Source: Gloeocapsopsis crepidinum LEGE 06123 (GTDB lineage Bacteria > Cyanobacteriota > Cyanobacteriia > Cyanobacteriales > Chroococcidiopsidaceae). From it: a stretch of DNA of 64,000 nt. The position numbers were made by a program, and so were the translations under genes. The DNA lies in the NCBI RefSeq assembly GCF_015207655.1, contig NZ_JADEWN010000010.1, forward strand, positions 48,651-112,650, read 5' to 3'. The notes beneath the pieces were generated by a model. It was not told the DNA's origin, searched no databases, and worked only from the letters and a program-made list of their open reading frames with translations. The number at the start of each line of letters is the position of its first letter. The stretch's first letter is position 1. Positions 1-7,893 of the stretch are shown one piece after another.

Positions 1-1
1 T

Positions 2-670
2 TTGGAAACTCGACTGTCCATGATTGGGTATGACGTTGTTACAGCAGCTGACGGGGAAGAAGCATTAGATACATTTCGCAAAGCTCAACCCGACTTAGTT
101 GTTCTTGATGTCATGATGCCCAAGTTAGATGGCTATGGAGTTTGCCAAGAGCTGCGTAAGGAATCAGATGTCCCAATTATTATGCTAACAGCCCTGGGAG
201 ATGTCGCAGATCGCATCACTGGGCTAGAGTTAGGTGCAGATGATTATGTTGTCAAACCGTTTTCTCCTAAAGAACTTGAAGCAAGAATTCGTTCTGTATT
301 GCGGCGAGTAGATAAAACAGGTGTGACAGGAATCCCAAGTTCCGGTGTGATTCATGTTAGTCAATTACGTATTGATACAAACAAGCGCCAAGTTTACAAA
401 GGAGACGAACGAATTCGGTTAACAGGAATGGAGTTTAGCCTGCTTGAGCTACTTGTAAGCCGTTCTGGAGAAGCTTTTTCTCGGTCAGAAATTTTACAAG
501 AAGTTTGGGGTTATACTCCAGAAAGACACGTAGATACTCGCGTAGTAGACGTTCATATTTCCCGCTTACGAGCTAAATTAGAAGACGATCCGAGCAATCC
601 TGAATTGATTCTCACTGCTAGAGGAACAGGTTATCTCTTTCAGCGCATCATTGAACCAGGAGAGGAGTGA
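2..670 (+). CDS. rpaB: Response regulator RpaB (5' end cut off by window)
   Basis: OmpR/PhoB-type DNA-binding response regulator; the N-terminal 20 or so residues lie before the window, and the TTG at position 2 is an internal Leu codon rather than a real start. The visible receiver domain (to about residue 100) carries the phospho-acceptor Asp in VVLDVMMPK (visible residue 36), the switch Thr in IIMLTALGD and the conserved Lys in YVVKPFSPKE. A winged-helix effector domain follows (about 115-215, ending in RGTGYLFQ). The near-invariant receiver sequence is that of RpaB/Ycf27, the essential high-light and redox regulator that represses high-light genes under low light. Its known sensor kinase NblS is encoded at about 5.9-7.9 kb in this window. 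Identity is confident; the partial state is only a window effect. Confidence 0.93.
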   Translation: METRLSMIGYDVVTAADGEEALDTFRKAQPDLVVLDVMMPKLDGYGVCQELRKESDVPIIMLTALGDVADRITGLELGADDYVVKPFSPKELEARIRSVLRRVDKTGVTGIPSSGVIHVSQLRIDTNKRQVYKGDERIRLTGMEFSLLELLVSRSGEAFSRSEILQEVWGYTPERHVDTRVVDVHISRLRAKLEDDPSNPELILTARGTGYLFQRIIEPGEE

Positions 671-696
671 GGTAAAAGCTAATTGCTAATAGCTGT

Positions 697-1365
697 ATGA
701 TGGTTAAACCAGATCAACATCGATTTTTCCGGCTGCTACCAATCATTGTTGGTGGGTTGGGAGGAATATTATTGCTAATCAACCGTTTACTGACGCCGGA
801 GTTGAACGGTTCACAGGCACGCGCAGATGCCCTAGGGATAATTTTAAGTGCTGTGTTAATTCTAACTGGTTTACTGTGGCAGCAAATTACACCGCGATCG
901 CCTGATATAGTCACTTTAATCGGTCAAGAAGGGTTTGAAATAGCACAATTGCCAGAAGCAATCGCAACAGAATTAGCTTGGGCATCGCACTTGCTATTAA
1001 CAAATACAGCAACGCGATCGCTCATCGTCTTCTATCAAGGTAAAGTGTTATTACGGCGCGGAATTCTAGGCAAAAAATCGGAAGTCAAACCAGGAGCAAT
1101 TTTACAACGAGTGCTAGACAAGCACAAACCTGTATACTTAGTTGATTTAAAGATATATCCAGGAAAAATTGAGTTTGACTATTTGCCAGAGAATACTCAA
1201 GGTGTCATTGTACAACCAATAGGTCAAGAGGGAGCTTTAGTTTTAGCTGCTAATGCGCCTCGTAGTTATACTAAGCAAGACGAAAGTTGGATTGCTGGAA
1301 TTGCAGATAAGTTGAGTGTCACTCTAAAAAACAATACAAACCACACCGCTGCTGTCTCTGGATGA
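697..1365 (+). CDS. Cofactor assembly of complex C subunit B (CCB2/CCB4-like)
   Basis: 222 aa membrane protein of the CCB (cofactor assembly on complex C, cytochrome b6f) family. In chloroplasts this family helps attach heme c(i) to cytochrome b6. Two hydrophobic segments near the N terminus (about residues 12-28 and 44-62) are followed by a soluble domain of mixed alpha/beta character (about 70-210). It starts 27 bp after the rpaB stop and runs to 3 bp before the next gene, so it is probably co-transcribed with both. The family call rests on overall sequence character; catalytic motifs are not known for this family. Confidence 0.75.
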   Translation: MMVKPDQHRFFRLLPIIVGGLGGILLLINRLLTPELNGSQARADALGIILSAVLILTGLLWQQITPRSPDIVTLIGQEGFEIAQLPEAIATELAWASHLLLTNTATRSLIVFYQGKVLLRRGILGKKSEVKPGAILQRVLDKHKPVYLVDLKIYPGKIEFDYLPENTQGVIVQPIGQEGALVLAANAPRSYTKQDESWIAGIADKLSVTLKNNTNHTAAVSG

Positions 1366-1368
1366 ATT

Positions 1369-1890
1369 ATGTTAATTCTGTACTGGGTGTTAATTGCTCT
1401 AATGATTGTTGGTGTAATTGGGGCTGTGGTTCCAGGAATTCCTGGAACCAGTTTAATTTTAATGGCAATTATTATTTGGGGAGTTGTGCAAGGCTCTTTA
1501 AGTAGCATTGTTGTACCACTTGTCGTAGCGATCGCTGTCCTGCTTGCAAGTATTGGAATTGAGTTTTTAGCAAGTTATTGGGGGGCAAAACGCGCAGGTG
1601 CAAGCAAGTGGGGGCAAATAGGTGCAATTGTTGGATTAATCTTAGGTTTTTTAGGCTTATTACCAACTTTACCTTTCGGCGGACCTCTACTTGGTATTTT
1701 ATTAGGACCTTTACTTGGTGCAATTATTGGCGAATATTTTTATCAACGTAGTTGGCGATTAGCTGTTAAAGCTGGAGTAGGAATTGTTGTCGGTTCTTTA
1801 GTAGGAAATTTAATTCAGGGAGCGTTAGCAATTGTTACTTTAAGTGTTTTTATATTGACAACTTGGTCACAAATTGCTGGAGCTTATTAA
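1369..1890 (+). CDS. DUF456 family membrane protein
   Basis: 173 aa, almost entirely hydrophobic, with four to five predicted membrane segments and the Gly/Pro-rich stretches typical of DUF456 (VVPGIPGTSLI near residue 23; LPFGGPLLGILLGPLLG near residue 105). The gene follows the complex C assembly gene after 3 bp, so the two are probably one operon. The biochemical role of DUF456 proteins is not established, and no catalytic residues are apparent. Confidence 0.8.
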   Translation: MLILYWVLIALMIVGVIGAVVPGIPGTSLILMAIIIWGVVQGSLSSIVVPLVVAIAVLLASIGIEFLASYWGAKRAGASKWGQIGAIVGLILGFLGLLPTLPFGGPLLGILLGPLLGAIIGEYFYQRSWRLAVKAGVGIVVGSLVGNLIQGALAIVTLSVFILTTWSQIAGAY

Positions 1891-1920
1891 CTTTTGAGAG
1901 TGCTTGTTGTCTTCTCAAGA

Positions 1921-2315
1921 TTAGTTGCAGTTAATCAGTTTTAATCTAACGCGAACATTACGAGTGATGACATGACATTCGTCTTTGGTCACTTCAACTT
2001 TTTCCAAGATAGAAGTTTCGTCGCCATCTCTAGATGTTGATATTGTATAAATGCCAGAACGTTCAAAAACTCTTGCATAGATCGCGTTCCCTGTTGCTGT
2101 TATACCACTAAGTTGTAGCTCTTCTTGAAGGTTACGATCATTCACAGTTACCTTCGCTTCTAGAGGTAATCTTGTTTGAAAATCTGAACTGTTACCGTGA
2201 TACCAGGTTCAATACTAGGAGGACAACGAGTCATAGTACTTGGTTCGCCATCTTGAATAGATATAAAAGTAATTCCAACAGTACACAATGAGCTTAAACA
2301 TTTGCTCAAAAACAC
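1921..2315 (-). pseudogene. Frameshifted small hypothetical protein (secreted/lipoprotein-like)
   Basis: Two overlapping minus-strand frames look like parts of one protein. The upstream part starts at GTG 2315, with AGGAAG five bases before it, and encodes MFLSKCLSSLCTVGITFISI followed by about 30 residues to a stop at 2160-2162. The second frame is open from 2208 to the stop at 1921 and encodes PLEAKVTVNDRNLQEELQ..., VEVTKDECHVITRNV and a short tail. The change of frame falls within 2162-2208. The second half resembles the end of small cyanobacterial secreted beta-sandwich or carboxypeptidase-regulatory-like proteins, where VTKDECHVIT is a recurring motif. It is convergent with the DUF456 gene. 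Alternatives are a sequencing error or a short intact GTG-started ORF (1921-2145). Confidence 0.45.
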
Positions 2316-2411
2316 AGCTTCTTCCTTGTGGAACTGAATTATAATAGCCTAACGACAAAAACGGGTTTCAGAGTTTTTTACTTTGAGACATCCAATTATA
2401 TTGGAACAATT

Positions 2412-4397
2412 TTACACAAATATCGAACGACCGGAATAAAGACTAGCTAAGTCAGAACTACGCTGTAGTGCTGATGCGCGACGCACCGCAGCGTCAGCAT
2501 TGACTAATCCATAACCAAAACTATTATTTCTACCAGGCGTTCCTAAGTCCATTGCTGTGTCTATCAAGATTTGACGTACTTGTCCTCCTGTCAAGGTCGA
2601 ATTGACACTCCATACTAAGGAAGCAATTCCAGCCACATTAGGATTAGCACCCGATGTTCCGCCGAAAAAGCGCATATTACCGAACTTGTCCATTGCTGGA
2701 GAATCTGTCGCTGCCATGAGTGTCAAATTAGAACCACGGTTAGAGTAACTAGCAATATTTACTGAAACAGCGTTTGTCAAACCATTAATTGTCGTCGTAG
2801 CACTTGTGTTCCTAAGTGCTCCAACAGAAATTAGATTATTATGCGTCGTTTCTAATTGAGCAACGCCACTCACACTAGTTAAATAGCTAGGATCAGAAAG
2901 ATTTCCACCAGGACCACCATTACCCGCTGCAATAGCAAAAATAGCAACATCAGAATTATCTCGAATTAATTGTTCAAGTTGCTCTCGCGTACCGCCACTA
3001 TTAAACCAATTACCTTGAATTCCACCTTGGAAAACAACTTTTTGATTCCTAGCCCGCGCATAGCTAACCGTATCTCTAATTGCTTGCTGTAGAGATACAC
3101 CTCGATATACATCGTTTACATACACACTGCTATTCCAGTTAATTCCTGAAATACCAGAGGAATTGTTGGCAGTTGCAGACATGATACTAATCGCAGAATG
3201 TCCATGTCCGTAATTGTTGAAGTTGTCATCATCACTAGGATCAGTAATTAAGCGATTTGTTGAAATATCAACAATGCCTCCACCAGCACCAGATGCTGTT
3301 AAAATCCCTGTATCTAAAGAAGCTAGTAAGACGTTGCTAGTTCCTTGAGTAAAGCGCCATGCACTACCTACATCAGATATGTGTAGGTTCCATTGAGAGC
3401 CAAAGAAGTTATCGTTAGTGCGTACTTGCAGTTCAAAGGTTGAGGAGTCCGAAAAGCGCAGTCTCTCAATGCCTTGCAAGTAAATTTCTCGACCATCAGC
3501 AAGATTTATGTAATCGAAGGCTGTCCCTCCAAAAACTGCTTGGTTAGTCGTTGAGCCAGACAATGGATTAAAAGCAGCAAGGCTCATGCCATTGATACTT
3601 GTGATATGAGAGGGAGAAATTCCAGATAGATTCAATGTGTCCGTGCCACCTCGTCCCATAATGACGGCACCTGTGCCCAACTCTGCTGTGTAGTCTATGG
3701 TTTCACCTGCAAAAGTGCCATTAGTTCGATTCCATGACAATACCTTCATTGCTTGAGAAGCAGAAGAAAACTCTTGACCATTACTAGTGCGAACAACTGC
3801 ACGCAGTTGATAACTTCCTCCAGTGAAGTTGGAAAAGCTGGCAAGGTTTATTAACTCGTTAGATAAGTTAGCTTGATTCCAAGATCCTAGAGTTGAGACA
3901 ACGCGATCGCTTCTTAGTACCTCTAAGCGGACATTTGATAAAGAAACTGCGTTTGCTAAGTTATAGCTGAGGCGTAAAGCTCCACTTTCAAAAACACTAG
4001 TGGTAGTATTATCTCCAGAAGCATCAAAGACACTAAAGTTAGTAAAAATAGGATTAATGCTTGTAGTGCTTAGTGGATTGCTACTACCGTTTGGCGGGTA
4101 ACTTGTAGCATATAGATAATTATCAAATGTTGAATGTGGAATTTCTTGAACTTCCTGACTTACACTCATCTGAGTCAATAAATCATTATCTTGAAAGGCG
4201 CTTGTCTGAGTTGGATTGGTGAGGTCAGCAGGAGAATAAGTTACAGAACGACTCGATCTATTATTTGCGCGGATCAATGACTCAGTCAGTTCTGAAGTCG
4301 TACTGGGCGATATTGCTGATAAGTTTGGTTCTGAAGTGAGAGAACTATTAGGAATATTTGAGCTAAAGCTTTCTAATAGCTTTAAGTTGTACGACAT
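2412..4397 (-). CDS. Subtilisin-like (S8) serine protease with N-terminal accessory domains
   Basis: 661 aa. The C-terminal half is a peptidase S8 domain with the triad visible as Asp362 (SLDTGI), His398 (YGHGHSA) and Ser582 (GGTSGANPNVAG), plus the oxyanion Asn493 (AAGNGG). The N-terminal 100 residues are Ser/Thr/Asn-rich and low complexity. Residues 115-220 look like a beta-sandwich (CARDB-like), and residues 235-320 include GRGGTDTLNLSG, an RTX-like turn. No classical signal peptide is seen, so export, if any, may use another route such as type I secretion. The Ser box reads GTSGANP where most S8 enzymes have GTSMA or GTSAA. It stands alone, with long spacers on both sides. Confidence 0.88.
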   Translation of the reverse strand: MSYNLKLLESFSSNIPNSSLTSEPNLSAISPSTTSELTESLIRANNRSSRSVTYSPADLTNPTQTSAFQDNDLLTQMSVSQEVQEIPHSTFDNYLYATSYPPNGSSNPLSTTSINPIFTNFSVFDASGDNTTTSVFESGALRLSYNLANAVSLSNVRLEVLRSDRVVSTLGSWNQANLSNELINLASFSNFTGGSYQLRAVVRTSNGQEFSSASQAMKVLSWNRTNGTFAGETIDYTAELGTGAVIMGRGGTDTLNLSGISPSHITSINGMSLAAFNPLSGSTTNQAVFGGTAFDYINLADGREIYLQGIERLRFSDSSTFELQVRTNDNFFGSQWNLHISDVGSAWRFTQGTSNVLLASLDTGILTASGAGGGIVDISTNRLITDPSDDDNFNNYGHGHSAISIMSATANNSSGISGINWNSSVYVNDVYRGVSLQQAIRDTVSYARARNQKVVFQGGIQGNWFNSGGTREQLEQLIRDNSDVAIFAIAAGNGGPGGNLSDPSYLTSVSGVAQLETTHNNLISVGALRNTSATTTINGLTNAVSVNIASYSNRGSNLTLMAATDSPAMDKFGNMRFFGGTSGANPNVAGIASLVWSVNSTLTGGQVRQILIDTAMDLGTPGRNNSFGYGLVNADAAVRRASALQRSSDLASLYSGRSIFV

Positions 4398-5025
4398 CTT
4401 TTATTTTTCGGATAGGTAGATCAATATTTCTCAAATTTTAAAAAACTTGAGAGAAGCTAATAGCAAACAGTTAAATGCCTGTATGAAGACAGAATTTTTA
4501 GCATCAAACTCTTGTAAGCAGGATCTATTGAGTTAGATACTCTTTGAGATCAGCGTGCTCTACAAGGAGATTTTATTGAAGCTTATACATATAATCAATA
4601 GTAATTTAACAAGCATTTTGAAGATAAAAATAAAAAAATATTGTTTTTTTGGATGAATTGTTTAAAGATTTGATTAAGAAAAGAACTTTGAAAAAGAAAT
4701 AATCTATACTAAGCAATAGGGATAAGATAGAATACCTGTAACTAAAGAGCAATGAAGCTCTATACTAAATACTTTGTAGCTGTTATACCAACTCTCAACA
4801 AAGTACTTATATCATCTCCGGTTAAATAACCAGAATATCGGTATCGTTACGCTGTTATTAGTAGTTAGTTACTAATCACCCTTCACCTAGACTGACTATT
4901 TTTGTTATCACTAATCAACCGGATTTGATATCAGTCATAAATACTGAGCGAATAAATTCACAGCTAAATAAAAGAAGTCCACAGAGGTGGACTTCTTAAT
5001 AAAGCTCAAACTACTACTAAACACA
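4398..5025. other. AT-rich spacer between protease and hydrolase genes
   Basis: No credible gene. The part next to 4398 should hold the protease promoter. Around 4747-4762 a small inverted repeat (AGAGC/GCTCT) is visible, and around 4768-4808 ATACTTTGT and ACAAAGTA form loose arms. A heptamer-like TTAGTAGTTAGTTACTAATC run lies near 4857-4877. The right end holds a copy of the interspersed palindromic repeat listed separately. Confidence 0.6.
4944..4998 (-). repeat. Interspersed palindromic repeat copy 1; probable terminator hairpin
   Basis: Contains GCGAATAAATTC, then an 11-bp perfect stem (AAGAAGTCCAC 4972-4982 pairing with 4987-4997, 4-base loop). It lies just downstream of the hydrolase stop, and on the minus strand the stem is followed by a T-rich tract, so it may terminate the purD-nblS-hydrolase transcript. 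The same palindrome core recurs near 11.56, 23.47, 33.38 and 51.03 kb. Confidence 0.7.
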
Positions 5026-5868
5026 TCAAGTGGCACGACGCAAAAACAATTGTAGTAAATCGCCAACTTTTTCTGACCAATGTTCTTGGGGATAGTGTCC
5101 GGCTTCAGGTATTTGGACAAGTTCGACATTGTTTAGAGACTCGACAGTATCCTGGACATCAGTTATTGACAGCCAAGGATCTTTTACTCCCCAGATAACC
5201 ATCGTTGGTTGTTGCCATTGTTGTAAGCCGGATGCAATTTCAGCGAGTGATGGTTGGAGTTGAAGATTGCGTACAGTGGCCAAAAGCGATCGCCCAGCAG
5301 CAGAACTTGTCAAAAAAGGTTTGCGGTAAACATTGAGTTCTTTCTCGCCAATTTGATAGCGACTACCACTTTCTAAAGTACGATCAACTAAAAGTGGGTC
5401 TTGTGTTAGCATGTCACCCATAAAAGGAAGTCCTAATTGCTTCAGCTTCCACGGTAGTTTGGCACTTGGAGAAACGGGTGCATTAAGAATTGCTAAGCGT
5501 TCAATTTGCTGAGGATGGCGTAAGGCGTATTGTAAACCAACAGAACCTAGAAAACCTTGCACGACTAGGGAAAAGCGCGGAATTTCCAATGCTTCAATAA
5601 GTGCGGCGAAAGCAGTGACAAAAGCGTCTGGGGTGTAAGCAAAATCACGCCGATCGGGCTTAGCAGAAAAGCCAAACCCAATCCAATCAGGAGCGATCGC
5701 GCGAAAACCTTTTTCTGCCAGAGTAGGCATTATTGCTGTCCAGATGTAGCTTTGGGCAGGAATACCATGCAGCAAAAGCACTGGTGGCTTGTCCAAACTC
5801 TGACTCGGCTTAGTTTCTCGATAAAACCATTCCAATGAGCCTACTTTAATTTGATTTTCAGTATTCAC
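5026..5868 (-). CDS. Alpha/beta-fold hydrolase lacking the canonical nucleophile
   Basis: 280 aa alpha/beta hydrolase, closest in pattern to haloalkane-dehalogenase-like members. The oxyanion HG motif (LLLHGIP, residues 32-38), the acid Asp230 (IWGVKDPW) and the His258 (EAGHYP) are in place. At the nucleophile elbow, where relatives read VVQDWGG or GHSMGG, this protein reads VVQGFLGS, so the nucleophile position (residue 105) is Gly. It may be a non-catalytic or differently acting member; the substrate is unknown. The gene starts 20 bp after the nblS stop and is the last gene of the purD-nblS run. Confidence 0.85.
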   Translation of the reverse strand: MNTENQIKVGSLEWFYRETKPSQSLDKPPVLLLHGIPAQSYIWTAIMPTLAEKGFRAIAPDWIGFGFSAKPDRRDFAYTPDAFVTAFAALIEALEIPRFSLVVQGFLGSVGLQYALRHPQQIERLAILNAPVSPSAKLPWKLKQLGLPFMGDMLTQDPLLVDRTLESGSRYQIGEKELNVYRKPFLTSSAAGRSLLATVRNLQLQPSLAEIASGLQQWQQPTMVIWGVKDPWLSITDVQDTVESLNNVELVQIPEAGHYPQEHWSEKVGDLLQLFLRRAT

Positions 5869-5888
5869 CGTGCCTAACCCTCGCTATG

Positions 5889-7850
5889 CTAATTGTCATC
5901 TGCTGCTTTCACGGTTGACGAATTTTCTAAAATTGCTTCTTGAAACACAGCAAGATCAAACCAAAACGTTGTGCCTACACCAACCTCACTGACTAAGTGT
6001 ACGCTGCTATGGTGCTTATCAATGATGTTTCTAACAATTGATAGCCCTAACCCTGTTCCTTCCAAAGTATGAACGCGGTTTTCTACCCGAAAGAAACGAC
6101 CAAAAATTTTCTCTTGATGTTCGGGATCAATTCCCATCCCTGTATCTGAAATTTCGATACGAACTTTCCCTCTGAGTGGGTGAGGGTTAAGCAGAGATAC
6201 ATTGTGTTTTGATTTAATGCTTTCTAATAAATAAGCGCGAATCACAACCTTGCCACCTGCGTTAGTAAATTTCAACGCATTACCTACTAGATTAGTAAAC
6301 ACTTGCAGTAATAAGTCATAATTTCCTAATACTGGAGGTAGCTTCGGCTCAATTTCTTGAATTAATTCAATACCTTTATCTTTAGCATTTAATTGATAAT
6401 TACGCAGAGTTTGATCGATGGCTTGGGCAACATCTACTGCATCAAAATGATAAATGCGGCACGATTCTAAACGCGATAAATCTAAAACATCATTAACGAG
6501 GCGTGTCAAACGATCAGTTTCATTGTTAGCAGTTTGGAGAAACTCACGGCGCTGTTCTTCATCGAGATCTTTGCCGTAGTCGTGTAGGGTTTCAATATAA
6601 GTTTTGATATTAAACAAAGGCGTTCTTAATTCATGTGAGACATTACTGATAAACTGACTTTTAGCTTCATTAAGTTCGACTTCACGAGTGATATCTTGCA
6701 CCGTCATAGCAATACCTTTGAGGCTTTCTCGATATTGGTCGAGAACTGTTGTCAAAAGAATCCGAATTGTGCGACTCGTAGGTTGATTGAGAGAAATGCG
6801 AAACTCAGCACTGTCGCGATCGCCTGCTGCAAGTTGATACAAGGGACGTGATAATTCCATCTGTAGTACTGGCGGCAAATGATGCAAAACATTACTACCA
6901 ACTACAGGTGCGCTATCCCAACCAAACATTCGTCTTGCAGTCGGATTCACTAACACTACATGAATATCAGTGTCGAGTAAGATTGCGCCATCAGCAATTG
7001 TGGAAACGAGTGTTTCAAGCTTTGCTTTTTGTGCGGTTAATTCCTCAATATTTTGTTCTTCATAGCGTTCTAAGCGCTCCGCCATTTCATTAAAACTAAA
7101 AATTAACTCTTTGAGTTCGCCACCAACTGGTAAATCAATTCGCTGCTTAAAATTTCCCGCAGCAATGTTTTTAACTCCGACAAGTAGTTCTTTGATTGGT
7201 TTAGTAATATATAGCGCATTGAAAACCGCACCGAGGATCACCATTACCCAAATTGAAATAAATACGGCGATCGTGACATCCCGCGTGAGATTAGATGATG
7301 TGATGACAGTAGGATTGGGGTTTGTGCCAATTGCTAAAACACCTAAATATGTACCATTGTGCGTTAAGGGCACAAAAACATCAGTCACAATACCATCAGG
7401 CGTACGATGCTGCCGCACCATTGGTAATTCTGCATTGGCAGCGTAGTCATCTGGCAGTTGAATGCGGCGCTCAATAGTTAATGAGTTTTGCACCTCCGAA
7501 TCCCAGAAAGGAATGCCAAAGAAGATTTTGCCAGACTCATCAGCGTAGAGCATATAGCGCACGCTTGAGGTACTACTGTAGAAGCGTTGTGAGAATTGAG
7601 CGACCTCTGTCAAATTGTCTTCGGCAATCAGAGGGGCAACATTAGACCCCAGCAAGAGACCAAGATCGCGACCAAAGCGAGTATCGTTAAGACGGGCATC
7701 TTGTTGAATGGTATTGACTGCCCAGAAAGTCAGACCGCTCATGATCAATGAAACCACCAACGTGGCAGCAGCCATTAGCTTAGTCTGGAGTGTAAACTCT
7801 GACCACCAATGGGCGATCGCTTCGCGAATTTTCTGCAGTAAAGCTAGCAT
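5889..7850 (-). CDS. nblS: Sensor histidine kinase NblS (Hik33/DspA)
   Basis: 653 aa membrane-bound histidine kinase. Segments in order: a membrane helix (about 25-47), an extracytoplasmic sensor loop (48-189), a second helix (190-213), HAMP (about 214-266), a PAS domain (about 275-395), HisKA with the phospho-accepting His406 (SNVSHELRTPLFNIKTY), and HATPase_c with N-box Asn residues near 520-524, DTGMG (569-573) and GTGLG (598-602). The H-box context and domain order match NblS/Hik33, the conserved cyanobacterial sensor for high light, cold, osmotic and redox stress that acts on RpaB. A stretch of about 20 residues between the N and G1 boxes (around 540-560) looks like a lineage-variable loop. 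It starts 43 bp after the purD stop. Confidence 0.93.
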   Translation of the reverse strand: MLALLQKIREAIAHWWSEFTLQTKLMAAATLVVSLIMSGLTFWAVNTIQQDARLNDTRFGRDLGLLLGSNVAPLIAEDNLTEVAQFSQRFYSSTSSVRYMLYADESGKIFFGIPFWDSEVQNSLTIERRIQLPDDYAANAELPMVRQHRTPDGIVTDVFVPLTHNGTYLGVLAIGTNPNPTVITSSNLTRDVTIAVFISIWVMVILGAVFNALYITKPIKELLVGVKNIAAGNFKQRIDLPVGGELKELIFSFNEMAERLERYEEQNIEELTAQKAKLETLVSTIADGAILLDTDIHVVLVNPTARRMFGWDSAPVVGSNVLHHLPPVLQMELSRPLYQLAAGDRDSAEFRISLNQPTSRTIRILLTTVLDQYRESLKGIAMTVQDITREVELNEAKSQFISNVSHELRTPLFNIKTYIETLHDYGKDLDEEQRREFLQTANNETDRLTRLVNDVLDLSRLESCRIYHFDAVDVAQAIDQTLRNYQLNAKDKGIELIQEIEPKLPPVLGNYDLLLQVFTNLVGNALKFTNAGGKVVIRAYLLESIKSKHNVSLLNPHPLRGKVRIEISDTGMGIDPEHQEKIFGRFFRVENRVHTLEGTGLGLSIVRNIIDKHHSSVHLVSEVGVGTTFWFDLAVFQEAILENSSTVKAADDN

Positions 7851-7893
7851 CTTCTGTAAGTTGTTAGTGGTGGCTTCTGTTAAAACCTAACAA

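Noticed and set aside
3902..3909. Repeated GCGATCGC octamers as possible operators or CRISPR repeats
   Set aside because: This is the HIP1 site, abundant throughout cyanobacterial genomes, irregularly spaced and mostly inside genes.
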